Counted from the stretch's first letter, positions 1 to 8,990 are shown. The stretch: DNA of 64,000 nucleotides from Natrinema pellirubrum DSM 15624 (GCF_000230735.2 NC_019962.1:1612001-1676000); one strand, 5' to 3'. The notes: generated from the sequence alone by a model not told the origin. Numbers and translations: made by a program.

Positions 1-612
1 GCCGAAGAACAGGTCCCAGTCGTCCTCCTCGATGTAGTGCTGGAAGGCCTCGTACTGGGCGTCGACGGTCGCGTGGGCGTCCTCGATGAACTCGGATTTG
101 TCGTCCTGATGGCCGAGTTTCGGGTTGACGTCGATCCGGTAATCGAGCGTCTCGAGGTAGTCGCGGACGTCGTCGGGGTAGGCGGCCTTGTCGAGGCCGG
201 GCGAGAGAAAGCCCGAGACCATCCGCTGGACGTCCCGCTGGGGCGGGAAGGTAACGGGGACGTTCATCACGGTGGCCTTGCGGCCGCTCTCCTGGACGCG
301 GTCCCAGACGCGGTCGGCCTGGACGTCACGTCCCATCGGAACGTAGGTGTCGTAGGTGCCGTTTTCACGATCCTGGAAGCCGTAGACGCCGGTTTCGCCC
401 GGGTTCATCCCGGTGGTCAGCGACGGCCAGCAAGCGCTGGATTCCGGCGGGACGATACTCGAGATTTCGCCGGCGGTTCCGTCCGCGGCGATCGCAGCAA
501 AGTTGGGAAACAGTTCCTCGTTCTCCGAGAGGAGACTATACGGTACGCCGTCGACCCCGATAAACGCGACCCGGGGGTCACCGTCGCCCCGTAATCGGTC
601 GAACAGACCCAT
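1..612 (-). CDS. alkaline phosphatase / type I phosphodiesterase family protein (partial, 3' end outside window)
   Basis: Only the first 204 codons are present; the gene runs off the left edge. The N-terminus has the alkaline-phosphatase-superfamily opening: a beta strand ending in IGVDGVPY (metal-binding Asp), then SSACWPSLTTGMNPGETG, where the nucleophilic Ser/Thr of phosphodiesterases and sulfatases normally sits. The family hydrolyses phosphate or sulfate esters, or nucleotide pyrophosphates, with two metal ions. The substrate cannot be read from the sequence. There is no signal peptide, so it is probably cytoplasmic. The start is the ATG at 610-612. Family placement is fairly safe; specificity is unknown. 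Confidence 0.75.
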   Translation of the reverse strand, partial: MGLFDRLRGDGDPRVAFIGVDGVPYSLLSENEELFPNFAAIAADGTAGEISSIVPPESSACWPSLTTGMNPGETGVYGFQDRENGTYDTYVPMGRDVQADRVWDRVQESGRKATVMNVPVTFPPQRDVQRMVSGFLSPGLDKAAYPDDVRDYLETLDYRIDVNPKLGHQDDKSEFIEDAHATVDAQYEAFQHYIEEDDWDLFFG

Positions 613-779
613 AGACGGACGTAGTTCGACCGCATACAAGAAGGTTCGTTTCGAGACACTGTTTTCCGAACGGCTGAGGCACGAACCGGCGGTACCCGCT
701 GGGCGAGGACACAGTGGGGTGATACACGCGGTGTCTCCGGAGTGCTAGACGCGGTGTAGACGGGTCGTGGACCGCAGTC

Positions 780-914
780 CTACTCGTCGGTCGCGCTCGA
801 GTCGTCGGGGTCGAAGTTGGCCGGGACGACCGTGAGATGGGCCATACCGGCGGCGGACTCGTCTGTGCCGTCGGCCGACGATGACGTTCTCGGGGCGGAG
901 TCGGATGCTGCCAT
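780..914 (-). CDS. small acidic protein of unknown function
   Basis: This is a 44-residue reading frame that starts with ATG at 912-914 and stops with TAG at 780-782. It is rich in Asp, Ser and Ala, and has a hydrophobic core MAHLTVVPANFDP at residues 24-36. It has no Cys pair and no membrane segment. It stands alone between the phosphodiesterase-like gene and the pyrophosphatase gene, all on the minus strand. The acidic composition and the ordered-looking core suggest a real haloarchaeal micro-protein, but I recognise no family and give no function. It may also be chance. Confidence 0.4.
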   Translation of the reverse strand: MAASDSAPRTSSSADGTDESAAGMAHLTVVPANFDPDDSSATDE

Positions 915-1053
915 ACAGGAACGACTACGGCAGGAACGGGGATAAAATTACCCATGCTCATAACGAATCAGCCGGTCGGCCGCGGATAACTCTCGGGTAT
1001 CCGTTCGCGGCAGCGAGAGAAAACGGTGACGCCGCGAGTGCGGCGGGTCCCGT

Positions 1054-1584
1054 CTAGAAGTTCTCGTCGTAGAGGTCCTGGGCGTGTTCGATCGCGTCGT
1101 AGGCGGCCTGCTTGTCCTCCCAGCCCTGCGTCTCGACTTCCTTGCCCTCCTCGAGGTTCTTGTAGGTCGCGAAGAACTCGTCGATCTCGTCGAGTTGCTG
1201 CTGTGGGATGTCGTCGAGATCCTCGATGTGATCGTAGCGCGGGTCCTCGGAGGGGACGGCGATGACCTTGTCGTCCTGTTCGCCGTCGTCGTCCATCTTC
1301 ATCAGCGCGACCGGTCGGGCCTCGATGACACAGCCGGGGAACGTCTGGTCCTCGACGAGGACGAGAACGTCGAAGGGGTCCTCGTCGTCGTAGTACGACT
1401 GCGGGATGAAGCCGTAGTCGCTCGGGTAGTGGACGTTGCTGTGGAGGACGCGGTCCAGCACGACGCCCGGGACGTCCTTATCGTACTCGTACTTGTTTCG
1501 CTCGCCCTTGAGACACTCCACGACGGCGTAGATCTCTTCCGGCGGGTTCGGTCCGGTCTCGAGGTCTTCCCAGAGGTTGACCAT
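1054..1584 (-). CDS. ppa: inorganic pyrophosphatase (family I)
   Basis: This is a soluble cytoplasmic enzyme that hydrolyses pyrophosphate to two phosphates with Mg2+, pulling biosynthetic reactions forward. The 176 residues match the usual length of the family. The signature DEDPFDVLVL (about residues 68-77) carries the metal-binding aspartates, preceded by the conserved GERNKYEYD around residue 28 and NVHYPSDYGFIP around residue 50. The protein is strongly acidic at its C-terminus, as expected in a salt-in haloarchaeon. A minus-strand TATA-like stretch at about 1606-1616 lies close to 26 nt before the ATG, so the mRNA is probably leaderless. The gene is monocistronic. Confidence 0.96.
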   Translation of the reverse strand: MVNLWEDLETGPNPPEEIYAVVECLKGERNKYEYDKDVPGVVLDRVLHSNVHYPSDYGFIPQSYYDDEDPFDVLVLVEDQTFPGCVIEARPVALMKMDDDGEQDDKVIAVPSEDPRYDHIEDLDDIPQQQLDEIDEFFATYKNLEEGKEVETQGWEDKQAAYDAIEHAQDLYDENF

Positions 1585-1758
1585 GTACCGGAGGATCGAC
1601 GGTCGATCAAAAAGTACTTTCGTAATCGAGTGTCACTAGTCAGTTGACGGTTGCCAGCTATGGAACAGACGACGAACGGGCCCGTTTCACCGGCGTCCGG
1701 CCGCATCGCGGCCGTACGGCCCATCCAACCCGCTGAAACGACGGAATGGTTGACAAGT

Positions 1759-1766
1759 CTTAAATA
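1759..1766 (+). promoter_or_regulatory. TATA box of the PadR-type gene
   Basis: CTTAAATA is centred 26 nt before the ATG at 1789, the spacing expected for a leaderless haloarchaeal transcript. Confidence 0.6.
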
Positions 1767-1788
1767 GTCTGGTGACATTTACATAGCC

Positions 1789-2148
1789 ATGTCAGAGGCA
1801 CAATCAATCACCGACGAGCAGAGTGTTGCGCGCGAACTCACAGCCTTCCAGAATAACATCCTCGTGATCCTCGCCAAGGAGCCGATGTACGGCCTGGCGA
1901 TCAAACGCGAACTCGAGGACTACTACGGGACGGAGGTCAACCACGGTCGACTCTACCCCAACCTCGACGAACTGGTCGATCTGGGGCTGGTCGAAAAGAG
2001 CGAACTCGACAAGCGAACGAACCAGTACTCGCTGACCGACGACGGCTACGACGCCGTCCTCGACGGCATCCAGTGGACCCTCTCGAAGGTCGTCACGGGC
2101 GACGACCGCGCCGACGAGATCAGCGAGATCGTCGACGAGAGCTACTGA
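1789..2148 (+). CDS. PadR family winged-helix transcriptional regulator
   Basis: The 119-residue protein has the PadR N-terminal winged helix: a helix with FQNNILVILA, then MYGLAIKRELEDYY, the recognition segment NHGRLYPNLDELVDLGLVEK, and a wing ending in TNQYSLTDDGYDAV (about residues 22-90). The C-terminal dimer helix is short, as in the small PadR subfamily. It is likely a DNA-binding repressor; the ligand and targets cannot be told. Its last 7 nt overlap, tail to tail, the end of the rnhA-linked gene on the other strand, so the two transcripts run into each other. Confidence 0.88.
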   Translation: MSEAQSITDEQSVARELTAFQNNILVILAKEPMYGLAIKRELEDYYGTEVNHGRLYPNLDELVDLGLVEKSELDKRTNQYSLTDDGYDAVLDGIQWTLSKVVTGDDRADEISEIVDESY

Positions 2149-2786
2149 GAGCCGCCGTTCGGGGCCGATTCACCGGTGGCCTCGAAGACGAGTTCGATCG
2201 ACTCCGCGATCACTTCCCGTTGTTTTTCGGACGGCCAGGCGTTCCTGACGAGGTACTCTTCCCGAAACTCCGCGAGTTCGTCGGCGGTCAGTGACGCGAT
2301 CGGTTTCGCGTAGTGATTGCCCGCGAAGTCCGCAAGCAGCGCCGCGTTGTCCCCGTGAACGTCACCGTGGGCCTCCCTGACCGCGGCGACGAGATCCCGG
2401 TTGCGCTCGTCGACGGCCGCCCAGTCGTCGGGGTCTTCGGTCCCCTCGAGCGGGATCTCGACCGCACGGTCGATATCCTCGATGCGGTCGGTCCTGATGA
2501 CGCCGGCTTCTTCGTCGTGCCACTCCGCGGGGTGGCAGACGAGGACGTCGTCGCCGTCGTCGTCCCGGATTCGCGACGTGAAGTCGTGGTTCTCGAGCAG
2601 TTCCTCGCGACGCCGCTCGTAGGCCTCGATCTCGTTGTCGTCGACCGCGGTGCGCTCGAGGCGGGTCAGTCGCTCGACTTCGTCGACGACGCCGCGCGGG
2701 AGGTCCCCGTCGGGTTCGTTGTCGGTAGCGTCTTCGTCCCGCTCGTCGGCCGCACCGTCGGCATCGATCGCGTTCGGATCGGTCAT
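2142..2786 (-). CDS. rnhA-operon protein (conserved haloarchaeal, function unknown)
   Basis: This 214-residue, very acidic protein has no Cys, no membrane span and no recognisable catalytic motif. Its N-terminal 35 residues are Asp/Glu-rich and probably disordered; the rest looks helical (LTRLERTAVDDNEIEAYERR). It starts 104 nt downstream of the RNase HI gene on the same strand. In haloarchaea this family is named for that conserved position next to rnhA, which is the main hint of function (inference: RNase HI partner, or a nucleic-acid-related role). Its 3' end overlaps the convergent PadR gene by 7 nt. Confidence 0.75.
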   Translation of the reverse strand: MTDPNAIDADGAADERDEDATDNEPDGDLPRGVVDEVERLTRLERTAVDDNEIEAYERRREELLENHDFTSRIRDDDGDDVLVCHPAEWHDEEAGVIRTDRIEDIDRAVEIPLEGTEDPDDWAAVDERNRDLVAAVREAHGDVHGDNAALLADFAGNHYAKPIASLTADELAEFREEYLVRNAWPSEKQREVIAESIELVFEATGESAPNGGSQ

Positions 2787-2890
2787 AGGGGTGTGTATGG
2801 ATGCGGGCGGGTTTCCGCTTGCCGATCCGCTTCGACAGCACGCGCCATCCTAGATCGCTCGCCCGAGCCGATACTATATCTCGGACGGAT

Positions 2891-3484
2891 TCAGGCCCGA
2901 TCCAGCGCCTCGTTGACCAGCCCGTCCGCGCGGTCGTTGACCTCGCGGGGGACGTACTCGAGGGTCCATTCGTCGAACGCTCGGAGCAACTCGTGGACGG
3001 TAACGCGGTTCTCGCGGAGGTCGGGGTCGTTGGTGTCGTACTCGCCGCGGACCTGTTTGACGATGAGTTCGGAGTCGCCGCGGACGTGGACTTCGTCGTA
3101 GCCGTAGTCCCGGGCGGCTTCCAGTCCCGCGATCAGCGCCTCGTACTCGGCCTGATTGTTGGTCGCCGTGCCGATGGTCTCGCCGTCCTCGGCGACGATG
3201 CCGTCGCCGGTGACGATCACCCAGCCGATCGCGGCCGGGCCGGGGTTGCCCCGCGAGCCGCCGTCGAAGTAGACGTGGGCACGGCCCCCGCCCTCGCGGA
3301 GCAGTGCCTCGATTTCGCGGGGCTCTGCCCCCTGAATCACGACCTTGTCGTCGTATGCGACGGCGGTCGCGGAGCTGCGGCTCGCCCGCCAGCGTTCGTG
3401 GTCGGTGTTGCCCGACTCGACGGGTACCCCCGCTTCCTCGAGCCGTTCGCGAGCCGTCTCGACGTCGCACTCGATGACCGGCAT
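2891..3484 (-). CDS. rnhA: ribonuclease HI (archaeal type)
   Basis: RNase HI cuts the RNA strand of RNA-DNA hybrids, clearing R-loops and primer remnants. Of 197 residues, the first 68 form the extra N-terminal region typical of haloarchaeal RNase HI. The catalytic domain follows, with YFDGGSRGNPG (Asp74), the NQAEYEAL helix (Glu113), RGDSELIV (Asp137) and EVNDRADGLVN (Asp184/Asp187); all four acidic catalytic positions are present. I chose the ATG at 3482-3484: the same frame is open for a further kilobase upstream, but that stretch lies antisense to tfb and is not coding. The gene is divergent from tfb and followed by its partner gene. Confidence 0.95.
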   Translation of the reverse strand: MPVIECDVETARERLEEAGVPVESGNTDHERWRASRSSATAVAYDDKVVIQGAEPREIEALLREGGGRAHVYFDGGSRGNPGPAAIGWVIVTGDGIVAEDGETIGTATNNQAEYEALIAGLEAARDYGYDEVHVRGDSELIVKQVRGEYDTNDPDLRENRVTVHELLRAFDEWTLEYVPREVNDRADGLVNEALDRA

Positions 3485-3611
3485 TCGTCCCCGAGGTGGG
3501 GCAGAGCCGGATAAAGAGTTTCCGATTCCGAATGGTAAACCTCGACTCTCGACACCCGTATTGCCTGTTTTCGGGTGTTTTGGGTAGTCGGCCGAAACGA
3601 CCGTCCAAAAG

Positions 3612-3619
3612 TTTATATG
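3612..3619 (+). promoter_or_regulatory. TATA box of tfb
   Basis: TTTATATG lies 28-35 nt before the tfb ATG, in the short gap between rnhA and tfb. This predicts a leader of only a few bases. Confidence 0.7.
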
Positions 3620-3646
3620 CCGTCGTGATACTACTATAAAAGTGCG

Positions 3647-4609
3647 ATGACACGGTCCACCCGCCAGCGGGAGCGAACGCGCGAGACGGACGAGACCGAG
3701 GAACAAGAGGGGGTACGTGCCTGCCCCGAATGTGAATCGGATAATCTCGTTAAGGACTCCGACCGGGGTGAGCTCATCTGTGAAGACTGTGGGCTCGTCG
3801 TGGAGGAAGAACAGATCGATCCTGGCCCGGAGTGGCGGGCGTTCAATCACCAGGAACGACAGGAGAAGTCCCGCGTCGGTGCGCCGACGACCCAGACGAT
3901 GCACGACAAGGGACTGACGACGACGATCGACTGGAAGGACAAGGACGCCTACGGCCGCTCTATCTCCTCGAAGAAACGCAGTCAGATGCACCGCCTGCGC
4001 AAGTGGCAGGAACGCATCCGCACCAAAGACGCCGGCGAGCGCAATCTTCAGTTCGCGCTCAGCGAGATCGACCGGATGGCCTCGGCGCTCGGCGTCCCGC
4101 GGTCGGTTCGGGAGGTCGCGTCGGTGATCTATCGGCGCGCGCTCAAGGAAGACCTCATCCGCGGGCGCTCGATCGAGGGCGTCGCGACCTCGGCGCTGTA
4201 TGCCGCCTGTCGAAAGGAGGGCATCCCGCGAAGCCTCGAGGAAATTTCGGAAGTCTCCCGCGTCGAACGCAAAGAGATCGGTCGCACGTATCGATACATC
4301 TCGCAGGAACTCGGCCTCGAGATGCGTCCCGTCGACCCGAAGAAATACGTCCCGCGCTTCTGTTCTGAACTCGAACTCTCCGAGGAAGTCCAGACCAAGG
4401 CCAACGAGATTATCGAGAAGACGGCCGAGGAAGGACTGCTCTCGGGCAAGTCGCCCACGGGGTACGCCGCGGCCGCGATCTACGCCGCCTCGCTGCTCTG
4501 TAACGAGAAAAAGACCCAGCGCGAGGTCGCCGACGTCGCGCAGGTGACCGAAGTGACGATCCGCAACCGGTATCAGGAACAGATCGAAGCGATGGGCATT
4601 CACGGGTAG
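3647..4609 (+). CDS. tfb: transcription initiation factor IIB (TFB)
   Basis: TFB bridges TBP-bound promoter DNA and RNA polymerase and helps choose the start site. The 320 residues contain an N-terminal zinc ribbon with Cys26, Cys29, Cys45 and Cys48 (CPEC...CEDC), the reader/linker region around [17 protein letters not shown], and two cyclin-like repeats (about 120-210 and 215-315) carrying the TFB hallmarks [17 protein letters not shown] and [18 protein letters not shown]. Haloarchaea normally carry several tfb paralogues for different promoter sets; this full-length copy next to rnhA cannot be assigned to a specific paralogue from sequence alone. It has its own TATA box and a T-run after the stop. 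Confidence 0.97.
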   Translation: MTRSTRQRERTRETDETEEQEGVRACPECESDNLVKDSDRGELICEDCGLVVEEEQIDPGPEWRAFNHQERQEKSRVGAPTTQTMHDKGLTTTIDWKDKDAYGRSISSKKRSQMHRLRKWQERIRTKDAGERNLQFALSEIDRMASALGVPRSVREVASVIYRRALKEDLIRGRSIEGVATSALYAACRKEGIPRSLEEISEVSRVERKEIGRTYRYISQELGLEMRPVDPKKYVPRFCSELELSEEVQTKANEIIEKTAEEGLLSGKSPTGYAAAAIYAASLLCNEKKTQREVADVAQVTEVTIRNRYQEQIEAMGIHG

Positions 4610-4631
4610 GGGTTCGCCGTCTCCGATTCGC

Positions 4632-4637
4632 TTTTTT
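4632..4637 (+). terminator. T-run terminator after tfb
   Basis: Six consecutive T residues lie 23 nt after the tfb stop codon, the usual archaeal oligo-T termination signal. Confidence 0.45.
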
Positions 4638-4775
4638 GGGTCACTCACTCGACAGCGACCGGTCAGCCCGGGGTCACGAGACGCACGGAGCGGGCATCGG
4701 CCCGCCGGACCGAGCCGTCACTCGAGTACGTATCGGGCAAGCCGAACGAGTCGTACGGCAGCGGCCGGCGGTCGT

Positions 4776-5429
4776 CTAGTCGTCCTTGCCGACGCTGATG
4801 ACCTGCAACAACGAGTAGACGGGGACGCCCGCGAGTTCCTCGAGGCCCTGTTTGTCCGCGAGGACGATACAGGCCAGCGGTGTGCCGCCCTCGGCGCGGA
4901 TCGCTTCGATGGTCTCGCGCATGGTGGTCCCGCTGGTGATGGTGTCGTCGACGACGTAACACTCGCGGTCGCGGATTCCGGCGAAGTTCCGGGAGAAGGT
5001 TCCGCCGAGTTCGTCGATGTCGCCTTCCTCCCACTGGTGTTTCGCGGGGGTGTAGGTCCCGAGATCGGTCTCGAGTTCCCGGGCGACCAGCGTCGCGATG
5101 GGGCCGCCGGCTTTCTCGATGCCGATCGTGAGATCGACGTCCTCGCCGTGTTTGGCGAGCATGTCGGCCATCGCTTCCGCGATGGCGCTCATGCGTTTGC
5201 TGTCCCGGCCGATCGCCGACCAGTCGACGTGGATGTCCTGTGGCCCGCTTGCCCCGTTGTCGGGCTGGGCCGTCGGCTGGTCGGCCGGCTGGGGCGTCGT
5301 CCCGCTGCGCTCGACGAGCCAGCTCGCGGTCTCCCGCGAGACGTTCAACTCGTCGGCGATCTCGCCCTTCGAGAGGCCACGAGCCGCGAGTTCGGCCGCG
5401 CTCTCGATCAGGTCGTCGACGTTTTTCAT
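4776..5429 (-). CDS. gfcR: PyrE-like transcriptional regulator GfcR
   Basis: This is an orotate-phosphoribosyltransferase-like protein fused to DNA-binding helices. Residues 1-45 form a helix-turn-helix (LSKGEIADELNVSRETASWLV). After a Pro/Gln-rich linker, residues 66-210 are a phosphoribosyltransferase fold with the PRPP loop VVDDTITSGTT at 159-169. In Haloferax the homologous protein is known as an activator of sugar-degradation and glycolytic genes rather than as an enzyme. Its ATG overlaps the stop of the glucose dehydrogenase gene (ATGA), so the two are translationally coupled, which fits a regulator of glucose catabolism. Assignment of the regulatory role rests on this context and the HTH-PRT architecture. 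Confidence 0.88.
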   Translation of the reverse strand: MKNVDDLIESAAELAARGLSKGEIADELNVSRETASWLVERSGTTPQPADQPTAQPDNGASGPQDIHVDWSAIGRDSKRMSAIAEAMADMLAKHGEDVDLTIGIEKAGGPIATLVARELETDLGTYTPAKHQWEEGDIDELGGTFSRNFAGIRDRECYVVDDTITSGTTMRETIEAIRAEGGTPLACIVLADKQGLEELAGVPVYSLLQVISVGKDD

Positions 5430-6550
5430 ATGGGCATAAATTCGACCGCCGTTTTTATAGTCGTATCGTCATCGGGGCCCACACCCGAACCGCCGTCGGT
5501 CGTCGCGGCGGGGGCCGTCGCCGATGGGAACGCTCGCTCGATCTCGTCGAGTCCGTAGATCCCGGTCACGATCGACTCGAGGAGCCAGTCGGGCAGCGCC
5601 GCGAGGGTATCGATGGCGGCCTCGAAGTGGCCGCGGTTGGAGTTGACGCTGCCGACGAGGGCCTTGTTCGAGAGGACGAGGTTGCGATGGAGGCGGCCAC
5701 CGTCGATCTCGAACGTCCAGTCGGTGGGAACGCCGAGCAGGGCGGCGACGCCGTTGGGTGCCAGCGCGTCGATCGCCTCGAAGGCGTGTTTGGCGTGGCC
5801 GGTCGCCTCGTAGACGACGTCCATCGGCTCGTGGGCGGCGGCGACCTCGTCGACCGGTGTCTCGCGGGAGTCGACGTAGGTCGCGCCGAGTCGCTCGACG
5901 ATATCGATCGTCGGGTGCGGGCGGTCCTTCCGGCCGAGACAGTAGACCCGCTCGTAGCCGAGCGTCTCGGTGAACATCGCGGCGGTCAACAGCCCCAGCG
6001 AGCCGGTTCCCAACACGAGCGCCGACTCGGGCCGCCAGTCGAACGCCGACCGGGACGCGCGGGCGTGTTCGATCGCCTTCTCGGTGATGCTGATCGGCTC
6101 GACGAGAAAGCCCCACGGCGCGAGTTCGTCGGGGATCGGGACGAGATACGCTGCCGGGCTCGTGACGTACTCGGCCATGAACCCGTGGGCCCCGACGATG
6201 CCGCGTTCGACGTACTCCCCCTCGGGGGCCATGTCCGGGTCGCCGCGCTCGAAGTAGTCGTTGGTCTCGACGCCCGGCGGGGGTCGGCGGACCGTCGGCA
6301 CGACGTACTGGCCCGCCTCGAGTCCGGTGCCGTTCGGGTCCTCGACGACGCCGACGGCCTCGTGACCGAGGACGAGCCGATCGTCACCGTCGGGGACGCC
6401 GCCGTGCGTTCCCTCGATGACCTCGTAGTCGGTGCCATCGACGCCCACACGATGGATTCGGACGAGGGCCTCGCCGGGAGCCGGTTCGGGAACGGGTCGA
6501 GAAACGACGTCGGGGCCGCCCGCTCCGGGCTGGACTGCGATGGCTTTCAT
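5426..6550 (-). CDS. gdh: glucose 1-dehydrogenase (NAD(P)+), zinc-dependent
   Basis: This enzyme oxidises D-glucose to gluconolactone, the first step of the semi-phosphorylative Entner-Doudoroff pathway of haloarchaea. It is a 374-residue medium-chain dehydrogenase. The catalytic-zinc ligands match those of the characterised Haloferax enzyme: Asp38 (in VGVDGTD) in place of the usual Cys, then His63-Glu64 in LGHEAVG. The Rossmann motif LVLGTGSLGLL follows at about residue 178. Unlike many relatives, it lacks the four-Cys structural zinc lobe. It overlaps gfcR by 4 nt. A palindromic AT-rich box at 6575-6586 serves as promoter, with a nearly leaderless start. Confidence 0.95.
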   Translation of the reverse strand: MKAIAVQPGAGGPDVVSRPVPEPAPGEALVRIHRVGVDGTDYEVIEGTHGGVPDGDDRLVLGHEAVGVVEDPNGTGLEAGQYVVPTVRRPPPGVETNDYFERGDPDMAPEGEYVERGIVGAHGFMAEYVTSPAAYLVPIPDELAPWGFLVEPISITEKAIEHARASRSAFDWRPESALVLGTGSLGLLTAAMFTETLGYERVYCLGRKDRPHPTIDIVERLGATYVDSRETPVDEVAAAHEPMDVVYEATGHAKHAFEAIDALAPNGVAALLGVPTDWTFEIDGGRLHRNLVLSNKALVGSVNSNRGHFEAAIDTLAALPDWLLESIVTGIYGLDEIERAFPSATAPAATTDGGSGVGPDDDTTIKTAVEFMPI

Positions 6551-6574
6551 GTGAACTCGGTAGGGGCCGTGTGG

Positions 6575-6586
6575 ATAAATATTTAT
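6575..6586 (-). promoter_or_regulatory. TATA box of the gdh-gfcR operon (perfect AT palindrome)
   Basis: ATAAATATTTAT is a 12-bp perfect palindrome centred about 30 nt upstream of the gdh ATG. It can serve as the TATA box on the minus strand. Because it is symmetrical it could also bind a dimeric regulator. Confidence 0.6.
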
Positions 6587-6714
6587 TCCTATCCGAGTAA
6601 ACTACCGTACTATCGGATGATCGAACGCTCACGCTCACACGAACGAGTCCGAACCGTGTCTCGCACTGACCGACACCGGAAACGGTTATCCGCCTGCCCA
6701 TGCCTGTAACCCAC

Positions 6715-8013
6715 ATGGAACGGTACGATCTCGTCTACCGACTCTACGACGAGTACGACACGAAGACCCTCCGCGAGTACCAGGAGTTCGTCGACGTCTT
6801 CCCCGCCGTCGACTCCCGAGTCGCGTTGGAACACTGGCAGGAGGCGACCGAGGAACTCGAGGCCCGGAAAGACGAGATCCGGTCGGACTTCGCGGCCGGG
6901 GAGACCTTCGCCGAGATCGCCGCGCGGGCGACCCGTGATCAGGCCTTTACTGCCCTGGACCTCGAGACGAAGTACGGCCGGGCGGTCAACGTCCTCGTGT
7001 TGGACGTCGACGAGACGCTGCGGTCGGCCGGCGGCACGGACAACGAGATCCCCCGGGAGACGCTGCACCTCCTGACGGAGTTTCACGACGCCGGCGTCCC
7101 GATCGTCATCTGTACGGGCCAGACCTTGGAGAACGTCAAAGGCTTCGCGATTCAAGGGTTGGGCAGCGAGATCGTCCATTCGGGGAACCTCTCGATCGTC
7201 TACGAGGCCGGGACCGGCGTGTTCACACCGGGCCACGGCGCGGCGACGAAACAGTTGCTCTACGAGGACCTAGACGAGACCATCCGCTCGGTCTTCGACG
7301 ACGTGCGGTCGCGGGTCCTGCCGGAGGCCCCGGAGGAACTCCGCCGGGGCTGTCACCTGCAGGGCAACGAGTTCAACGTCACGATGAAGCCCAACTACGA
7401 GACCGGCTCGGCGGACGCCCGCGACACCATCGACGAGGCGCTGGTCTATCTCATCGACCTGCTCGCCGACGCCGTCGGACGGACACTCGAGGGGGCGGCG
7501 ACCGACGCCGGCATCGATGCAGCGGGAGAAAGCGACGGGCTGACGCTGGACGGGCAGACCGTCGCCGCCTGGACCCGCGCGTTCTACGCGGCCCAGGACC
7601 CCGAGATCAGGAGCGTCCTCGAGAGCGAGGGGGCTTATCCCGATCTCGCGGCCGACGCCGTGCCCGACTCCCTCGCGGCGGTCTTGGAGCGCATCGACGT
7701 CGCCTACTACGAGGCCGACGCGGCCGAGATCGGCAGCCTCGAGTTGAACAAGGTGATCGGTGTCGAGCGCGCGCTGGACGTGCTGGGCGTCGACGACCCG
7801 TTCGCCTTGGTGATGGGCGACTCCAAGAGCGATCTGCGGGTAATGCAGTGGGTCGCCGACACCGACGCCGGCATCGCGGCCGCCCCCGAACACGCCTCGC
7901 GGGATACCTTGGAACACGTCCTCGAGACGGACGAACTCGTCTTCGATCGGGGGAAAAGCGTCGACGTCCTTCGGACGGTGTACGCGCTCAATCGGCTGGC
8001 CCGACTGGGCTGA
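6715..8013 (+). CDS. HAD superfamily hydrolase, haloarchaeal type with N-terminal helical extension
   Basis: The protein has 432 residues from the ATG at 6715; an in-frame ATG at 6700 would add five. Residues 1-90 are an all-helical extension beginning ERYDLVYRLYDEYD, not part of the HAD fold. The HAD core follows: motif I LDVDETLR (Asp97, Asp99), motif II ICTGQT, a Lys in ELNKVIG and motif IV VMGDSKSD. A large insertion between motifs II and III looks like a C2-type cap that would cover the active site. It is a predicted Mg2+-dependent phosphatase with unknown substrate. The gene is alone, divergent from gdh. Confidence 0.8.
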   Translation: MERYDLVYRLYDEYDTKTLREYQEFVDVFPAVDSRVALEHWQEATEELEARKDEIRSDFAAGETFAEIAARATRDQAFTALDLETKYGRAVNVLVLDVDETLRSAGGTDNEIPRETLHLLTEFHDAGVPIVICTGQTLENVKGFAIQGLGSEIVHSGNLSIVYEAGTGVFTPGHGAATKQLLYEDLDETIRSVFDDVRSRVLPEAPEELRRGCHLQGNEFNVTMKPNYETGSADARDTIDEALVYLIDLLADAVGRTLEGAATDAGIDAAGESDGLTLDGQTVAAWTRAFYAAQDPEIRSVLESEGAYPDLAADAVPDSLAAVLERIDVAYYEADAAEIGSLELNKVIGVERALDVLGVDDPFALVMGDSKSDLRVMQWVADTDAGIAAAPEHASRDTLEHVLETDELVFDRGKSVDVLRTVYALNRLARLG

Positions 8014-8309
8014 GCGAACAGTCGCGATCGCCGTTCCGCCACGTGGTTTTGACCGTCTCAACCGGTGACGTGCCGACTTAAACGGCCGGAATCGGAAGGG
8101 CCGCTCATCAAGCGTCCTGGAGTCCTCCGTTCTCCCAGCACGATCCGGTCGAGCGTGGTCGTCAGCGGCTGTCGGAGCCGTTCGACGCCGCGTCCCACGC
8201 CGCTGCGGATCGGCTGGATACGAATGAGACCACTCGAGTCACACTGCTCCCCTGACGGCGACAGCGGTCGCCGAACGGGTTCGACCGCACGTTCCGAGGT
8301 GACCGTCCA
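8014..8309 (+). other. intergenic stretch without a supported gene
   Basis: There is a TATA-like GACTTAAAC at about 8074-8082, and a 28-codon frame (8227-8313) whose stop overlaps the next start codon as ATGA. Nothing else is recognisable. The TATA lies over 200 nt before the next gene, so either that gene has a long leader or the short frame is a leader peptide. Confidence 0.3.
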
Positions 8310-8990
8310 ATGACGACGATCGCAGAACTCTCGCTTTCGACGGACGAGTTCGCACTCGCAGAGACGTTTCAGGAACTACCGGCCCTCGAGGTCCGCGTCG
8401 AAAGCGTCGTCGCGGAGGGGCCGACCCGGACCGTCCCGCTGGTCTGGTTTTCCGAGGTCGACCGCGAGAGCCTCGAGGCGGCGCTCGAGGCCGACGCGAC
8501 CGTCGACGAGTACCGCCAACTCCTCGAGAACACCGCGGACGGCGACCTGTTCTACCGCGTCACGTACACGGAAGCGGTCGGGTCGGTCTGTTGCTGTGTG
8601 TACGAACACGGCGGGACGGTCCTTGACGCCCGCGTCGCGGACGGGCAGTGGACCCTCCGATTGCTCTTTCCCCACCGCGAGGAACTGTCCGACGCCGTCT
8701 CCGGGATCGAGGCACAGGGCGTCCGGATCGACGTCAGGCGCATGGTCGAGGCCGGCACGGACGAGGACCTCGAGACGACGGCGGCCCTGACCGAACCCCA
8801 GCAGGAGGCCATCGCCGAGGCCTACCGGCAGGGCTACTACGACGTCCCCCGCGAGATCTCGCTCGAGGAGTTGGCGAACGAACTCGATATCTCCCATCAG
8901 GCGCTGTCCGAACGGCTCCGTCGGGCGAACCGCGTCCTCGCGGGGGAACAGCTCGACGAGCCCGCCGGCGAGGTGGCGACGCCGGACTGA
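8310..8990 (+). CDS. bacterio-opsin-activator (Bat) type HTH regulator
   Basis: The 226-residue protein carries the two-part build of haloarchaeal HTH-10 regulators. An N-terminal ligand- or protein-binding domain (about 1-150) includes VRVESVVAEGP and the Cys pair in SVCCCVYEH. The C-terminal HTH (about 160-215) has the hallmark LTEPQQEAIAEAYRQGYYDVP and then LANELDISHQALSERLRRANR. There is no PAS or GAF sensor, so it belongs to the short version of the family. The target genes are unknown. A T-run follows at 9055-9060. Confidence 0.88.
   Translation: MTTIAELSLSTDEFALAETFQELPALEVRVESVVAEGPTRTVPLVWFSEVDRESLEAALEADATVDEYRQLLENTADGDLFYRVTYTEAVGSVCCCVYEHGGTVLDARVADGQWTLRLLFPHREELSDAVSGIEAQGVRIDVRRMVEAGTDEDLETTAALTEPQQEAIAEAYRQGYYDVPREISLEELANELDISHQALSERLRRANRVLAGEQLDEPAGEVATPD

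Noticed and set aside
2891..4648. A single minus-strand frame of 585 codons covering rnhA and the antisense of tfb
   Set aside because: Only the last 197 codons are RNase HI. The rest lies antisense to TFB and has no family features; high G+C makes such long open shadows common.
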